DNA of 64,000 nt, from NCBI GenBank assembly GCA_021740845.1, contig JAIOYZ010000013.1, positions 47,328 to 111,327 of the forward strand. Reading direction: 5' to 3'. The position numbers and the translations under genes are program-made. How positions within the stretch are numbered: position 1 is the stretch's first letter; each line of letters opens with the position of its first letter. This stretch comes from Bacteroidia bacterium. Its GTDB lineage: Bacteria; Bacteroidota; Bacteroidia; UKL13-3. A model generated the notes under the pieces. It saw only the letters and a program-made list of their open reading frames with translations, had not been told where the DNA came from and ran no database searches. This document shows, one piece after another, positions 7,655-17,592 of this stretch.

Positions 7655-9736
7655 ATGCATTTTAACATAGCGTATTCTTTCCTTTGGTTTTTGGCCAGTT
7701 TGCTCTTGGCCTCGGGGGCAGCTTATGTGCTTTATAGAAACAATCCTTTAAAGTTTGAACACAAAGGAATGCGCTATGGAATTGGCGTTTTGCGCTTTTT
7801 AACCTTGCTGCTTCTTTGCCTTCTTTTGATGGAACCTCTCATTAAATGGATGAGCCAGAAAAAAGAAAAACCCATCTTGGTTCTAGCGGTAGATAATAGC
7901 GAGTCGATGCGCATGAATAAAGATTCTGCTTTAAGTCTTCAAATTCCTTCAAAAATAGAAGCTTTAAAAGAATCTTTGGCAGATCGTTTTTTGGTTCAAA
8001 CCTATACCTTAGGCCAACAAACAAAACCAAACGAGGAGCTAAACTTTTCTGAAAAACTTTCTAATTTGTCTGAACCAATTGAGCAAATTTACAACGACAA
8101 ATACCAATTAAATTTAGCAGGAATTGTATTGGTAAGTGATGGTATTTATAACCAAGGAAGCAACCCAATTTACTCTTGGAAAAAAGGGGAAGCACCAATA
8201 TTTACAGTAGGCTACGGCGACACTACACAAAGAAAAGATGCATTAATTGGAAAGGTAAACTATAACCCAACAGTTTTTGCTGGCAACGATTTTGAACTAG
8301 AAATAGACCTTAAAGCATTCTTTTGCGCAAATGAGAAAATGCAATATTCTGTGAGTGAAGATAACAATACCTTTTACAAAGCTCAGATTCCTGTTATTGG
8401 CAACCGCTATTTTGGAACTCAGAAAATAAAAATTAGCAATGCAAAAGAAGGCATTCATATTTACCAAATACGCATTGCACCTTTACTTGGCGAAAACAAT
8501 ATCCGCAATAACAGTGTGCAAATTCAGGTAAATGTGGTTCGATCCAAACAAAAAATTGTATTGATTTACAATAACCCACATCCAGATATAACGGCTCTTC
8601 GTCAAAACCTAGAATCACAAACCAATTACGAACTTCAACTAAGCTCCTTAATCGATTATAACTACGAAGGAATTAATGAGGCCACTATGTTTATTCTGCA
8701 TCAAATTCCAGGCGTGCGTGGCGAAGGATTAAAATTGGTTCAGCAAATACAAAACAAAAATATCCCTTGTTTCTTTATTACAGGCAGACAAACTGGCTTT
8801 CCTTATTTAGCCAATTTAGGTACCCTAAAAATTGCTGGTCCATCGCAAAATTTTAACGAAGCACAAGCTTTTGTGAATCCACAATTTTCTTTGTTTCAAT
8901 TGGACGAAAACTTAATCAATACCATACAAAAATTTGCGCCCTTGTTTACACCTTACGGCAATTATCAAATCCCTGCCGATGCACAAGTTTTGTTATACCA
9001 ACAGTTGGGTTATGTAAAAACTACCACTCCTCTCCTTTTCTTTACTCGAAATAATGGCGCCAACCAAGCTTATTTGTGTGGAGAAGGTTTCTGGCGTTGG
9101 CGCTTGCAAGACTTTGCCTTCAACCAAAATCAATTGCAAACTCAAGTATTTATTTCTAAAATTATTCAGTGGGTTGCTGGCAAAAATGATAAGAGTAAAT
9201 TTAGGGTGAACCCAAGCAGAAAATTCTACGACGAAAATGAAGCCATTTCTTTTGAAGCTGAGTTGTTCAATGATTTATATGAATTGGTTAATGAGAGTGA
9301 AATATCATTGAACCTAAAAGATAAAAATGGGAAAACTTATCCTTACCAATTTACCAAAACAGACAAAGCATATCATTTAGAAATTGGGAATTTAAATCCG
9401 GGCGTATATTCTTACGAAGCCAGCGTAAACGGCAAACAAAACCTTGGATCAAGAACAGGAAAAATATCTGTGAAAGCCTTGGAAACTGAGGCTTTAGAAC
9501 TCAGAGCCAACCACCAACTATTAAGAAATTTAGCTAGCGAAAGTGGTGCTCAATTTTACCAAGCTAACGAATGGGATAAATTACAAAACGCATTGCTTGC
9601 AAATGAAAACATGAAGACTGTGGTTTATGAAACGGAAGAAAATAAAGAGTTATTAAATCAAAAATGGATTTTCTTCTTATTAATAGGCCTGCTAAGTTTA
9701 GAATGGTTTATCAGAAAATGGAATGGCTTTATTTAA
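7655..9736 (+). CDS. membrane protein with VWA-like domain (unknown function)
   Basis: About 693 residues from the ATG at 7655; a TTG at 7646 in the same frame is an alternative start. Two N-terminal membrane helices (SFLWFLASLLLASGAAYVLY and GIGVLRFLTLLLLCLLLM) are followed by a von Willebrand A-like fold opening with VLAVDNSESMR, which keeps the DxSxS MIDAS pattern, and a later IVLVSDGIYNQGS strand. A final helix near the C-terminus (WIFFLLIGLLSLEWFI) gives a topology like the Bacteroidota VWA/glutamine-amidotransferase-like membrane proteins found in large numbers with no assigned role. It lies 12 bases after fabG and converges on a glycosyltransferase with a 4-base overlap. Confidence 0.78.
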   Translation: MHFNIAYSFLWFLASLLLASGAAYVLYRNNPLKFEHKGMRYGIGVLRFLTLLLLCLLLMEPLIKWMSQKKEKPILVLAVDNSESMRMNKDSALSLQIPSKIEALKESLADRFLVQTYTLGQQTKPNEELNFSEKLSNLSEPIEQIYNDKYQLNLAGIVLVSDGIYNQGSNPIYSWKKGEAPIFTVGYGDTTQRKDALIGKVNYNPTVFAGNDFELEIDLKAFFCANEKMQYSVSEDNNTFYKAQIPVIGNRYFGTQKIKISNAKEGIHIYQIRIAPLLGENNIRNNSVQIQVNVVRSKQKIVLIYNNPHPDITALRQNLESQTNYELQLSSLIDYNYEGINEATMFILHQIPGVRGEGLKLVQQIQNKNIPCFFITGRQTGFPYLANLGTLKIAGPSQNFNEAQAFVNPQFSLFQLDENLINTIQKFAPLFTPYGNYQIPADAQVLLYQQLGYVKTTTPLLFFTRNNGANQAYLCGEGFWRWRLQDFAFNQNQLQTQVFISKIIQWVAGKNDKSKFRVNPSRKFYDENEAISFEAELFNDLYELVNESEISLNLKDKNGKTYPYQFTKTDKAYHLEIGNLNPGVYSYEASVNGKQNLGSRTGKISVKALETEALELRANHQLLRNLASESGAQFYQANEWDKLQNALLANENMKTVVYETEENKELLNQKWIFFLLIGLLSLEWFIRKWNGFI

Positions 9737-10968
9737 ACGGGTTTTCCATTTATAAAATCTTCCACAATACCTTCTAATTTTTCTACTCTTTTGCGCCAAG
9801 AATTGTTGGCGGCATGCTCCATTCTTTTGGCTAAATTATCATTTGGATTCTCTTCCATTGCCAACTTCACTTTCTCCATAAATTCATTAGTAGAATTTGC
9901 CAAATAAATATAATCAGCAAACTCAGAAATGTCTTTGCTAAAATTACTTGAAACACAAGGTATGCCTGCTGCCAAATATTCGTTTATTTTCAATGGATAA
10001 ATGCCCGCAGTTAACGAATTACTCTTGTAAGGAATAATGGCAACCTTGGCATATTTTAAATAAGCTGGCAGGCTTTCTATCGGTCTTGAACCAATAAAAT
10101 GTAGGTTCTCAATTTTATCCAATCCATATTTACTCAAATCAGATTTTTCGTAAGTTCCTACAAACAAAATATCGCAATGAGCAAAGGTTTTAGTTAAGGC
10201 AATTACTAAGTCGTGATCTAAACGCAAATCGCTGTAATGACCAGTGTAAATAATTACAGGCTTAGTAAATTTTTCATACTCAATTGGCTTGGGCAAGTCT
10301 TTATTTATTGCATTCTCAAAGGTGTGGTAATCTGCTGCATTGGCCAATAAATGTACCTTTCGGCTCAACTTATCTGCATGTCGTTCGCATAATTTTGTAG
10401 AAGTACCTATAGCAATATCACATTGCTTCATGGCAATATCTTCTGCTGTAATCCCGTGTCGGGCAATATAAGGTTCTTGGCTAATTTCATCCAAAGATTG
10501 GTAAATATTTGCCAAAGGTTGCGGATGAATATGCTTAGGAATAATAGGCAACAAAACTGGATGAAAGGAATTAAAGTAAACATAATTCTTTACATCAAAA
10601 TCTTTAATGGTTTTTTTGATTACTTCTTCCATCAAAGCCTGATTATACCGGTTCAAAAACTGGTACATTTTTCCTTCTGGCAAAAAGTTTAAGGGTAAGG
10701 AAACTCTAGGTGTTATTTGAGTAAAAGTTACATCGCCAAAGCTTACATCCTTATATAAATTCTTACCTGTTAATAGTGCTTTTCTTCTACGTTTAAATTG
10801 AGGCAAATTCCAATCATTTGGCAAATCCTTTAAACTAAAAGGTCTATCAAAATAGAACACTCTATTTGTCTTTGCCCATTCCTTAGCCCAAGCTACAGAA
10901 ACAGACGAAAGGGTATAATCCGATCGGGTCAAACCGAAAATAAATAGATCGTATTTGGGTAATGTCAT
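9733..10968 (-). CDS. GT-B fold glycosyltransferase (TuaH-like), paralog 1
   Basis: 411 residues, cytoplasmic or peripheral membrane. The N-terminal half resembles TuaH-type transferases (VSVAWAKEWAKTNRVFYFDRP near residue 23-43). The C-terminal half has the GT4-like nucleotide-sugar lobe: VIIYTGHYSDLRLD, ILFVGTYE, then YPLKINEYLAAGIPCVSS, the conserved acidic donor-binding segment. The start ATG overlaps the stop of the upstream glycosyltransferase by 4 bases (ATGA type), which indicates translational coupling. The two enzymes are about 40% alike by eye along their length, so they arose by duplication. Likely product: a surface polysaccharide or glycolipid; donor and acceptor unknown. Confidence 0.82.
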   Translation of the reverse strand: MTLPKYDLFIFGLTRSDYTLSSVSVAWAKEWAKTNRVFYFDRPFSLKDLPNDWNLPQFKRRRKALLTGKNLYKDVSFGDVTFTQITPRVSLPLNFLPEGKMYQFLNRYNQALMEEVIKKTIKDFDVKNYVYFNSFHPVLLPIIPKHIHPQPLANIYQSLDEISQEPYIARHGITAEDIAMKQCDIAIGTSTKLCERHADKLSRKVHLLANAADYHTFENAINKDLPKPIEYEKFTKPVIIYTGHYSDLRLDHDLVIALTKTFAHCDILFVGTYEKSDLSKYGLDKIENLHFIGSRPIESLPAYLKYAKVAIIPYKSNSLTAGIYPLKINEYLAAGIPCVSSNFSKDISEFADYIYLANSTNEFMEKVKLAMEENPNDNLAKRMEHAANNSWRKRVEKLEGIVEDFINGKPV

Positions 10969-12194
10969 AGGCTATTTTTCTCAAAAAAATTATGTATGAT
11001 GCTTTCTAAATGGCTAACTCTATTTATCCAGCTATTGGTAGAAGCAACCTTTAATCGGGCAAGCATTTTATCTTCCGTATCTTGCGTCATGGCTTGTTCT
11101 AAATAACTTAAAAACAAGTCATAGGTAGAAGCAATATAAACAACATCCGAAAAGCTTTCTAAATCTTCACTAAAATGCGTGGTTACCACAGGTTTCCCCA
11201 TAGCTAAATATTCGTTAAGTTTTAATGGATAAACGCTTCTATTTAACTCATTGCACAAATAAGGAATAATGGTAACGCTAGCGCATTTAATATAATTCGG
11301 TATAGACTCAAACCTTCTATTTCCCAATATTATCAGGTTATGAAAGGTATCTAATTTGTGTCTAATTAAATCTTGTTCTTCATATTTACCAATAATAACA
11401 ACCAAATTTTGAGGGAAATTTTCACATACTATTTTTAGTAATTTATAATCAATTCTAATCTCACTTAAATACCCACAAAAAAGAATCACCTTGGTATCAC
11501 CGATATTAATTAAATCGTAAGGTTTGGTAATATTTTTATTTCTTATGTTTTCAAAAAAACGATAATCTACTGCATTGGGAAAATAATGCATGTTTATATT
11601 TTGATTAAACAAACGTTTAAACTGATGCTTGGAACTAACTAAAACCAAATCAGTTTTAGCCAAAAGCTTTTTCTCTGCTCTATCTCCGTGCTTAGCCATA
11701 TACTTAGACAAACGTATATCATGCGTTACATAATAAATATTCATCAGTCTTTTGGCCTCCCTCAACTTAAGAGTTGGCAGTATAACTGGGTTGAAATAAT
11801 TAAAATAAATGTATTCCTTAATTTCATATTGCTTCACCATGCGCTTAATACATAATTTAACAATTAGATTGTTATAGGTATTAAAAAAATCAAAAATGAT
11901 TCCTGGTGGTAAAAAATTAATTGGAAGTGTTAAACCCGGAGTAGCAACTACAAAATTTGAAAATCCTGTTTGTATTTCAATAAATGGCTTAACTCTAAAT
12001 AAAATAGCTTGCAAGCGTTTTCGCAATGAAAAATTTTCATAATCATCAAATAAATCTTTAATGGAAAATGCCCTATCTACAAAAAACACACGGTGCGTTT
12101 TACTCAACTCCTTAGCAATTGCCAAAGAGGAACCCGCCATGGCTTGATCCCAGCGAACTACAGAATTAATAATTATGTCTTTGTTTTGACTCAT
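10965..12194 (-). CDS. GT-B fold glycosyltransferase (TuaH-like), paralog 2
   Basis: 409 residues. Shares the architecture of its neighbour: SSLAIAKELSKTHRVFFVDRAF at the N-terminus, FLPPGIIFDFFN matching FLPEGKMYQFLN of the paralog, VILFCGYLSEIRIDYKL and YPLKLNEYLAMGKPVVTTHF in the donor-binding lobe. It overlaps thymidine kinase by 4 bases upstream and paralog 1 by 4 bases downstream, so the three genes form one tightly coupled unit. It is more AT-rich in its wobble positions than paralog 1, as judged by eye. Role inferred as surface glycan assembly. Confidence 0.82.
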   Translation of the reverse strand: MSQNKDIIINSVVRWDQAMAGSSLAIAKELSKTHRVFFVDRAFSIKDLFDDYENFSLRKRLQAILFRVKPFIEIQTGFSNFVVATPGLTLPINFLPPGIIFDFFNTYNNLIVKLCIKRMVKQYEIKEYIYFNYFNPVILPTLKLREAKRLMNIYYVTHDIRLSKYMAKHGDRAEKKLLAKTDLVLVSSKHQFKRLFNQNINMHYFPNAVDYRFFENIRNKNITKPYDLINIGDTKVILFCGYLSEIRIDYKLLKIVCENFPQNLVVIIGKYEEQDLIRHKLDTFHNLIILGNRRFESIPNYIKCASVTIIPYLCNELNRSVYPLKLNEYLAMGKPVVTTHFSEDLESFSDVVYIASTYDLFLSYLEQAMTQDTEDKMLARLKVASTNSWINRVSHLESIIHNFFEKNSL

Positions 12195-12787
12195 TTTTGC
12201 TCTGTCATTCCTTTATTAAAACAAAACCTACATCTTGCTTCGTAAGTGTCTTTTTCTCCAAGCATAATTAAGTTATCATGGTCTATTTTCCTAAAAGAAT
12301 GTGTTGCTAAGTCTCCACACTCCATACATATTGCGTGTACTTTACTTACATATTCGGCTACTGCCATTAATTGAGGCATGCTACCAAATGGCTTTCCTAA
12401 GTAATCCATATCCAATCCAGCAACAATTACTCGAATCCCTTTTTCAGCCAATTTCTCGCATACATAAAGCAGCTCATCATCAAAAAACTGAGCCTCATCT
12501 ATTCCAACAACAGTTGCATCGTTTACCATCAAAAGAATGGTAAGCGCATTGGCCACAGGTGTTGAAGGCACTGCATTTTCGTTATGAGAAACTACATTGT
12601 TTTCATCATACCTTATATCTACTGCTGGCTTAAAAATTTCCACCTTTTGGTTGGCTATTTTGGCTCGGTTCAACCTGCGAATTAACTCCTCTGTTTTTCC
12701 CGAAAACATAGAACCACAAATCACTTCAATCCATCCCTTTTTTTGATGCATCGAATACCGAGGTTCTATAAACATTTGATCAATCAT
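12191..12787 (-). CDS. tdk: thymidine kinase (type II, Tdk)
   Basis: Phosphorylates thymidine to dTMP with ATP in the pyrimidine salvage pathway; cytoplasmic. 198 residues, normal for the family. P-loop GSMFSGKT at 25-32, Walker B/catalytic region GIDEAQFF, lasso-region residues near ATHSFRK, and the structural zinc site formed by CMECGD and CRFCFNKG. ATG at 12775 (MFIEPRYS) is a possible alternative start that matches the usual Bacteroidota N-terminus better. First gene of an operon with two glycosyltransferases. Confidence 0.95.
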   Translation of the reverse strand: MIDQMFIEPRYSMHQKKGWIEVICGSMFSGKTEELIRRLNRAKIANQKVEIFKPAVDIRYDENNVVSHNENAVPSTPVANALTILLMVNDATVVGIDEAQFFDDELLYVCEKLAEKGIRVIVAGLDMDYLGKPFGSMPQLMAVAEYVSKVHAICMECGDLATHSFRKIDHDNLIMLGEKDTYEARCRFCFNKGMTEQK

Positions 12788-12877
12788 AAGTGTTCGGAAT
12801 ACTATTCTAATTAGCTCACTAATATCTTAAATTGTTAATTAATCTTTAGCTTTTTATGTTAAAATTTGCAAGAATTA

Positions 12878-13849
12878 ATGTTGCAAGTTATGAATTCCCT
12901 GCAGTTGGTAAGCAAAATCAAGTCGAAAACAGATGACTTTTCTAAAAATATTCACACCTTAATTAGTGCTAGTGAAGGCTTAAGCTCCTTAGACAAGGAC
13001 GTATTAAAAAAGCAATGCATTGATTTATATGAACTCCTTTTAAAGCTAAAATCTGATACAGATTTACTAGAAGAAAAGCCCATTTCTAAACCAATTAGCA
13101 TTTATGAACCAATTTCTACAAAACAAGAACCCCCAATTATAGAATCAAAGCCAATAGTTCCTGAACCAAAAGAAACAGTTATTCCAGAACCAGAACCGCA
13201 AAGTGAAACACCCGTTTATGAGGCTCCTATAATTCATGCTCAGAACTTTCAAGAGGTTGTAAATTTTGCCAGTGAAAGTGAAGAATCTTTAGACGACTTA
13301 TTGAACAAAGTGGAATTGATAGAGGAAAAAACAATTACCGAAGAACCTCCAATTGAAAAAACCACAGAAGTAAATGAACCTGTAAAAACAATTCTTCCTG
13401 AACCAAAAATTGAAGAGGATACCCAGGGAATAAATGAACCAAAATTTGGGAAGGCAACAGAAAACAAACGCATTCAATATACCGTAATGCCCGACATTTC
13501 TGTACCTAAACCCATAAACTTGCAGTTTACAGAAAGGGTACCTACTAATAATGAAAAATTGGCCCAATTAAATACCAACGAACATATTCCACTAGCAAAT
13601 AAAACACTTGAAGCACCAATAGATTCAATCAAATCGGCAATTAATCTAAATAAGAAAATTTCCTTTGTTAATTTTCTATTCAATGAAAATGTTGTTGAAT
13701 ACGCTAAAGCAATAGAACGCTTAAACAATGCCCAAGACCTTAACGATGCCTTTCGTATACAAAACGAAATGAAACATTTATACGCTTGGGAAAATGAAAA
13801 TGAATTGGTTCAAGACTTAGAAAGACTAATAAGAAGAAGATTCTCTTAG
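12878..13849 (+). CDS. hypothetical protein with Pro/Glu-rich middle
   Basis: About 323 residues from the ATG at 12878; an in-frame TTG (12866) and a later ATG (12890) are alternatives. Residues 1-70 are helical (SLQLVSKIKSKTDDF and a DVLKKQCIDLYELLLKL helix). Residues ~75-210 are a low-complexity linker of P, E, K and I with repeated EPK/EPE units. The C-terminal ~65 residues (KISFVNFLFNENVVEYAKAIERLN to RLIRRRFS) are a compact helical domain that recurs at the end of many Bacteroidota hypothetical proteins. No signal peptide. Function unknown. It converges on the lipoprotein gene with a 4-base overlap. Confidence 0.7.
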   Translation: MLQVMNSLQLVSKIKSKTDDFSKNIHTLISASEGLSSLDKDVLKKQCIDLYELLLKLKSDTDLLEEKPISKPISIYEPISTKQEPPIIESKPIVPEPKETVIPEPEPQSETPVYEAPIIHAQNFQEVVNFASESEESLDDLLNKVELIEEKTITEEPPIEKTTEVNEPVKTILPEPKIEEDTQGINEPKFGKATENKRIQYTVMPDISVPKPINLQFTERVPTNNEKLAQLNTNEHIPLANKTLEAPIDSIKSAINLNKKISFVNFLFNENVVEYAKAIERLNNAQDLNDAFRIQNEMKHLYAWENENELVQDLERLIRRRFS

Positions 13850-14289
13850 TCTAATCTATTTTCCATTATTTTAGTTATTAGCTCATCCAAATTCTTAATG
13901 TCTAATGGCAAATTAGGATCATTAATATCCCATTTCCATTCTTGCATTTCTATGCCATTTCTAATGCGTACAAAATGTGTTTCCTCACCAATTCTATAGA
14001 TGCTGCTATTACTTTGCCTCAATTGCCCTACAGTTGAATAAATAAATTCAGCTTCCTTTTCCTTAATTTTCTTAAACTCTGTATACCTATTACTAATGGT
14101 AGACTTTTGGAACAATTGGCCATTTTCTGCAAGAATATAAGTATTAGTACCTCCAGTCTTTTGGTTCATATAGCCAAATTCTACCCGCATCTCAGGAATA
14201 GTTTCTCGTGTATATTTTGGAGAACTGCAGGCAGTAACCACCATTAATATAATTACCAAAACCCTATTAGTTGCTACTATTTTTTTCAT
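13846..14289 (-). CDS. small lipoprotein, emfourin-like (putative M4-protease inhibitor), copy 2
   Basis: 147 residues with a lipoprotein signal: hydrophobic LVIILMVV then lipobox VTAC, Cys21. The mature part aligns by eye with the lipoprotein at 17593-18042: R-x-E-F-G, a GG pair, (L/I)-AENGQLFQKST, KEKEAEF, and NGIEMQEWKW near the C-terminus. It follows the M4 peptidase by 11 bases. Emfourin-type inhibitors of M4 proteases are small proteins encoded beside their protease and carry a G-G-F motif near the N-terminus; here the match is weaker than in the sister copy. An inhibitor or folding-partner role is inference from context and motif. Confidence 0.65.
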   Translation of the reverse strand: MKKIVATNRVLVIILMVVTACSSPKYTRETIPEMRVEFGYMNQKTGGTNTYILAENGQLFQKSTISNRYTEFKKIKEKEAEFIYSTVGQLRQSNSSIYRIGEETHFVRIRNGIEMQEWKWDINDPNLPLDIKNLDELITKIMENRLD

Positions 14290-14300
14290 TATTTTCCCTT

Positions 14301-17300
14301 TTAGTGTTGAACCAAAATTTTGCGCGTGGTACTTGATGTTTCAGTTGCTATTTCCAGAATATAATAACCAGATTCAATCTCATTTGTATTTACAACAATG
14401 CCATCACTACCATTTCCTGAAAGCAATTGCTTTCCTTGTAAATCAAACACTTTATAGGTAAAATCTCCTTTCAAATCAATATGCAAGCTTTCTTTTGAAG
14501 GATTAGGAAATACGTTTAAACTTTCCAAATTATTCTCCAATACTCCATTTACACTATTTACTTTTATGTAATAGGTTATTACACTTCCGTCTTGTGCCCT
14601 AACTTGATATTGAACAGGAACAGTAGGTGAATTGGTAAAATTGTTTTTTGTTACTCCACTTATTTGTGTGGTAGTATCAACCTTAACAACACTAAATGCA
14701 CTACTCGTAAAACTAGCTACCAATTCTGTGAAATCTGTAGTACTTGTAGTTAATATGTTCACGTAAATATTAGTTCCTACTATAACACCTTCAACTGGTG
14801 GCGTTAATCCTGGAAAAGAAAATGCAGTAATTTGCTTAGCACTACTTGTTAAATTTCTTTTGCCTGTTGAATACCAAGTACCCCAATAAGCATCTGGAAT
14901 CAATACCGCTTCATCACTCTTACCTTTTATTTTATTTGCTTCCAAACCAACTTTTGCTATCCATTTTTGGTTGGTGGTAGTTACCACATCATAAATTATT
15001 GCATCATCGTATTTAGAAAAATTAGGGTAACTAATTTGGTCGTTCAATACAATAATATCATCCACATTGCTATTGATATTTTTTCCTATAACAGCAAACT
15101 TATTGTTTACATTATCTATATAATCAAATGCCAAAATATAGGGAGAATTCTTTGCAAATGTTGGATTTCCTATGCTAACATCTTGAGGTAACTGGGTATA
15201 TAGTTTTTCGATTTTACCGCTTCCATAATTAGAATTAGCATTGCTCCAAACTTCTATCATACCAATATCCCAAAAATCTAAATCTGTACCTCCAGGATTG
15301 CTTATTACATTGCGTGCGTCGTAAATAATTTTCTCCCCTGTATAATCAAACTCCAAAGCATCTGCATACAAAACACTTCCTGTATTTATACCTGCGCTAT
15401 AAGTTGGATTGTACAATTTAAACTCTTGCCAATTTTGCTTATCAAAATCAAAAACATAAATAGCCGAGTCAATGGAAGTTGTTATAGCAGCCATGCGTTT
15501 TCCATCTTTTGATACTACAGCATTATCCCAAATGGCATCTCCAGACAACAAAGTTTCACTTGGGTTTGAACCTAAATTCAACTTATAAATTTTATTGTCA
15601 GTTCCAACAAAAACGCCAAAAGATCCATCATCCGTAACACTTGGCCTCCTATTCATGCTGCGCGAAGATTGTGATTTATAATTGGTACCAGTAGTGCTAG
15701 ATTGGTAAAGAGTTACTGGGTCTATAAAACTATCATCGTAAGACAAAATATAATCCTGACCCGGATTTACCTGCAAATCAATAGAAGTATTGGTTCCACC
15801 GCCTCCAGTTCCTCCTCCACCACCGCCTCCACCTGGGTCTGTAGCATAAATACCAACCGCGTTAAATGCAGATTTAGCAGCATTGTATTCTGCACCTCCA
15901 TCTCCATATAAATCTATACACGATTGAACCACTGCAATTCGTAAATCAACAAATTGAGAGGTCTTACTCAAATATTTCGACAAAGCACGGTAATAAACCA
16001 ATTCAGCTTTTTCCTTTCCTACTGTAGTTGCAAACTTATAAAAAGCCCAATTGGGTATTCCACTATTAATGTGCACACCGCCATTGTCTTGCGTTCCACT
16101 ATAATACTCCCCCATAGTTCTGGGTTGGTAGCCATTATCATTTAAACTACTTCCTCCATTGTGTGGATCGGATAAACTGCGCAAAGCTCCTGTAGGAAAA
16201 TATTGAGTTTTTACCACATCATCTCCCAACAACCAATCGTCTCTATCCATCATACAAGCAAAAATATCTGCCATAGATTCGTTCATAGCTCCCGACTGAC
16301 CTTGGTATTCTAAATTAGCGGTATTTTGCACTACACCATGCGTCATTTCATGACCAGCCACATCTAAACTACCAGCAAGAGGTTTAAAAGCAACCTTTCC
16401 ATTTCCATAACACATCAATTCACCTGTCCAAAAGGCATTATCCATACCTTGCCCATTTTGCTCTGAAACATTAATTACAGAAATTATGGTTCCGCCATTT
16501 CCATTGATAGAATTCCTTGAATGTGTATTTTTATAATATTCAAATGCAATCCCAGCATTGAAGTGGGCAGATACGCCTTTACTTGGCCAATTACTATTGT
16601 TAGAAGAACTTACCTGAACAACTGATTGAACATAGGTATTCTGTGCATCAATTGTCCAAATGGCTCCAATTGGATCGTCTGGCATTTTAGATGCACTTGC
16701 ATTAAACATAGAACGAGTGGCATCAATCATAAAAGTGGTACCACTCTTTTCATAAGTATTAATGGTTCTGCTAATTCCATTTAAATCAGTTGAGGTAGCA
16801 GTTTTGGGTCCATCAACCGTACAAGCTTGGTTATAAGAATTTAAGACCTCACCTGTTTGAGCATCTACAAAACAACGCCAAGTAGAAAGCAAATTGGGCT
16901 TCATTTCTATAAAGTAAGCCAAAACTATTTTGTTGTTTATTGGGTACAAAATAGTCTCTACTTTTGGCCCTGCATATTGGGTTATCGCTAACTCTTGAGC
17001 AGTTAAATTTCTAAACTCTGTTTTTTGAGCTAAGTAATTTTGACATATCAACAAAGCATCTTCCTTTTTCAATTTAACATCGAGTGAAATGTTTGGTTCA
17101 GCAAGAAACTTACCATTCATAAATTGCAATCCATTTCTCTCGTGCAAAATCATTTCAGCTCCCCAAATTTCAAACCCACCAAATTGCTGATTAAAACGAA
17201 TATGATTCATACCTAACTCATCCTTCTCCACAGACTTTATTTTAAAAGAGCCTTCCAAACTTTTCAATCCCAAATCCTCTTTAACTTCCTCTAAGGCAAT

Positions 17301-17582
17301 CGACACTTTTTGATTGGCATCTAATGCAGTTTTGGGCAATGCACTTGTTTTTGGCAACAAATAATAAGAAGCAGATTTCGTCTGCAACCCATTCAAATCA
17401 TTTAATTTTCCAGATAATGGGTTTGGTTCAAACCGAATTGCATCATGAGACTTTGCTGGCGAATAAGTTTTGGGGAACTTTCTAACCTGAGATTTAGATG
17501 GTTTGCCATATGCATCTTTTTGTGCAAATAAAGGTTCCCAACTTAAAAAAATTAAGAAAGAAAAGAGAAAAATTCTACTCAT
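14301..17582 (-). CDS. secreted M4 (thermolysin-type) metallopeptidase with T9SS type A CTD
   Basis: About 1093 residues using the ATG at 17582, which gives the clean signal peptide SRIFLFSFLIFLSWEPLFAQ; an upstream ATG at 17606 would overlap the preceding gene. Residues ~85-250 are the FTP/PepSY propeptide. The catalytic domain holds zinc motif HEMTH (411-415), third ligand Glu435 in NESMAD, and the transition-state His504 in GGVHINSG. A glycine-rich linker at ~590 leads to a region with propeller-like strands (GKRMAAI, IYVFDFDKQ), then an Ig-like part, then a type A T9SS sorting domain (LNVFPNPSKESLHI to TTRKILVQH). It should be exported and surface anchored. It lies between two related lipoproteins in one transcription unit. 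Confidence 0.93.
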   Translation of the reverse strand: MSRIFLFSFLIFLSWEPLFAQKDAYGKPSKSQVRKFPKTYSPAKSHDAIRFEPNPLSGKLNDLNGLQTKSASYYLLPKTSALPKTALDANQKVSIALEEVKEDLGLKSLEGSFKIKSVEKDELGMNHIRFNQQFGGFEIWGAEMILHERNGLQFMNGKFLAEPNISLDVKLKKEDALLICQNYLAQKTEFRNLTAQELAITQYAGPKVETILYPINNKIVLAYFIEMKPNLLSTWRCFVDAQTGEVLNSYNQACTVDGPKTATSTDLNGISRTINTYEKSGTTFMIDATRSMFNASASKMPDDPIGAIWTIDAQNTYVQSVVQVSSSNNSNWPSKGVSAHFNAGIAFEYYKNTHSRNSINGNGGTIISVINVSEQNGQGMDNAFWTGELMCYGNGKVAFKPLAGSLDVAGHEMTHGVVQNTANLEYQGQSGAMNESMADIFACMMDRDDWLLGDDVVKTQYFPTGALRSLSDPHNGGSSLNDNGYQPRTMGEYYSGTQDNGGVHINSGIPNWAFYKFATTVGKEKAELVYYRALSKYLSKTSQFVDLRIAVVQSCIDLYGDGGAEYNAAKSAFNAVGIYATDPGGGGGGGGTGGGGTNTSIDLQVNPGQDYILSYDDSFIDPVTLYQSSTTGTNYKSQSSRSMNRRPSVTDDGSFGVFVGTDNKIYKLNLGSNPSETLLSGDAIWDNAVVSKDGKRMAAITTSIDSAIYVFDFDKQNWQEFKLYNPTYSAGINTGSVLYADALEFDYTGEKIIYDARNVISNPGGTDLDFWDIGMIEVWSNANSNYGSGKIEKLYTQLPQDVSIGNPTFAKNSPYILAFDYIDNVNNKFAVIGKNINSNVDDIIVLNDQISYPNFSKYDDAIIYDVVTTTNQKWIAKVGLEANKIKGKSDEAVLIPDAYWGTWYSTGKRNLTSSAKQITAFSFPGLTPPVEGVIVGTNIYVNILTTSTTDFTELVASFTSSAFSVVKVDTTTQISGVTKNNFTNSPTVPVQYQVRAQDGSVITYYIKVNSVNGVLENNLESLNVFPNPSKESLHIDLKGDFTYKVFDLQGKQLLSGNGSDGIVVNTNEIESGYYILEIATETSSTTRKILVQH
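17425..17437 (+). repeat. iterated 13-mer, copy inside the M4 peptidase gene
   Basis: Sense strand of the gene reads TTCGGTTTGAACC and encodes RFEPN in the propeptide. Confidence 0.75.
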
Positions 17583-17592
17583 AATATTACTT

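Noticed and set aside
15786..15834. GGT/GGC-type simple repeat as a possible slippage site
   Set aside because: It encodes the glycine-rich linker of the M4 peptidase and is too irregular to act as a phase-variable tract without strain data.
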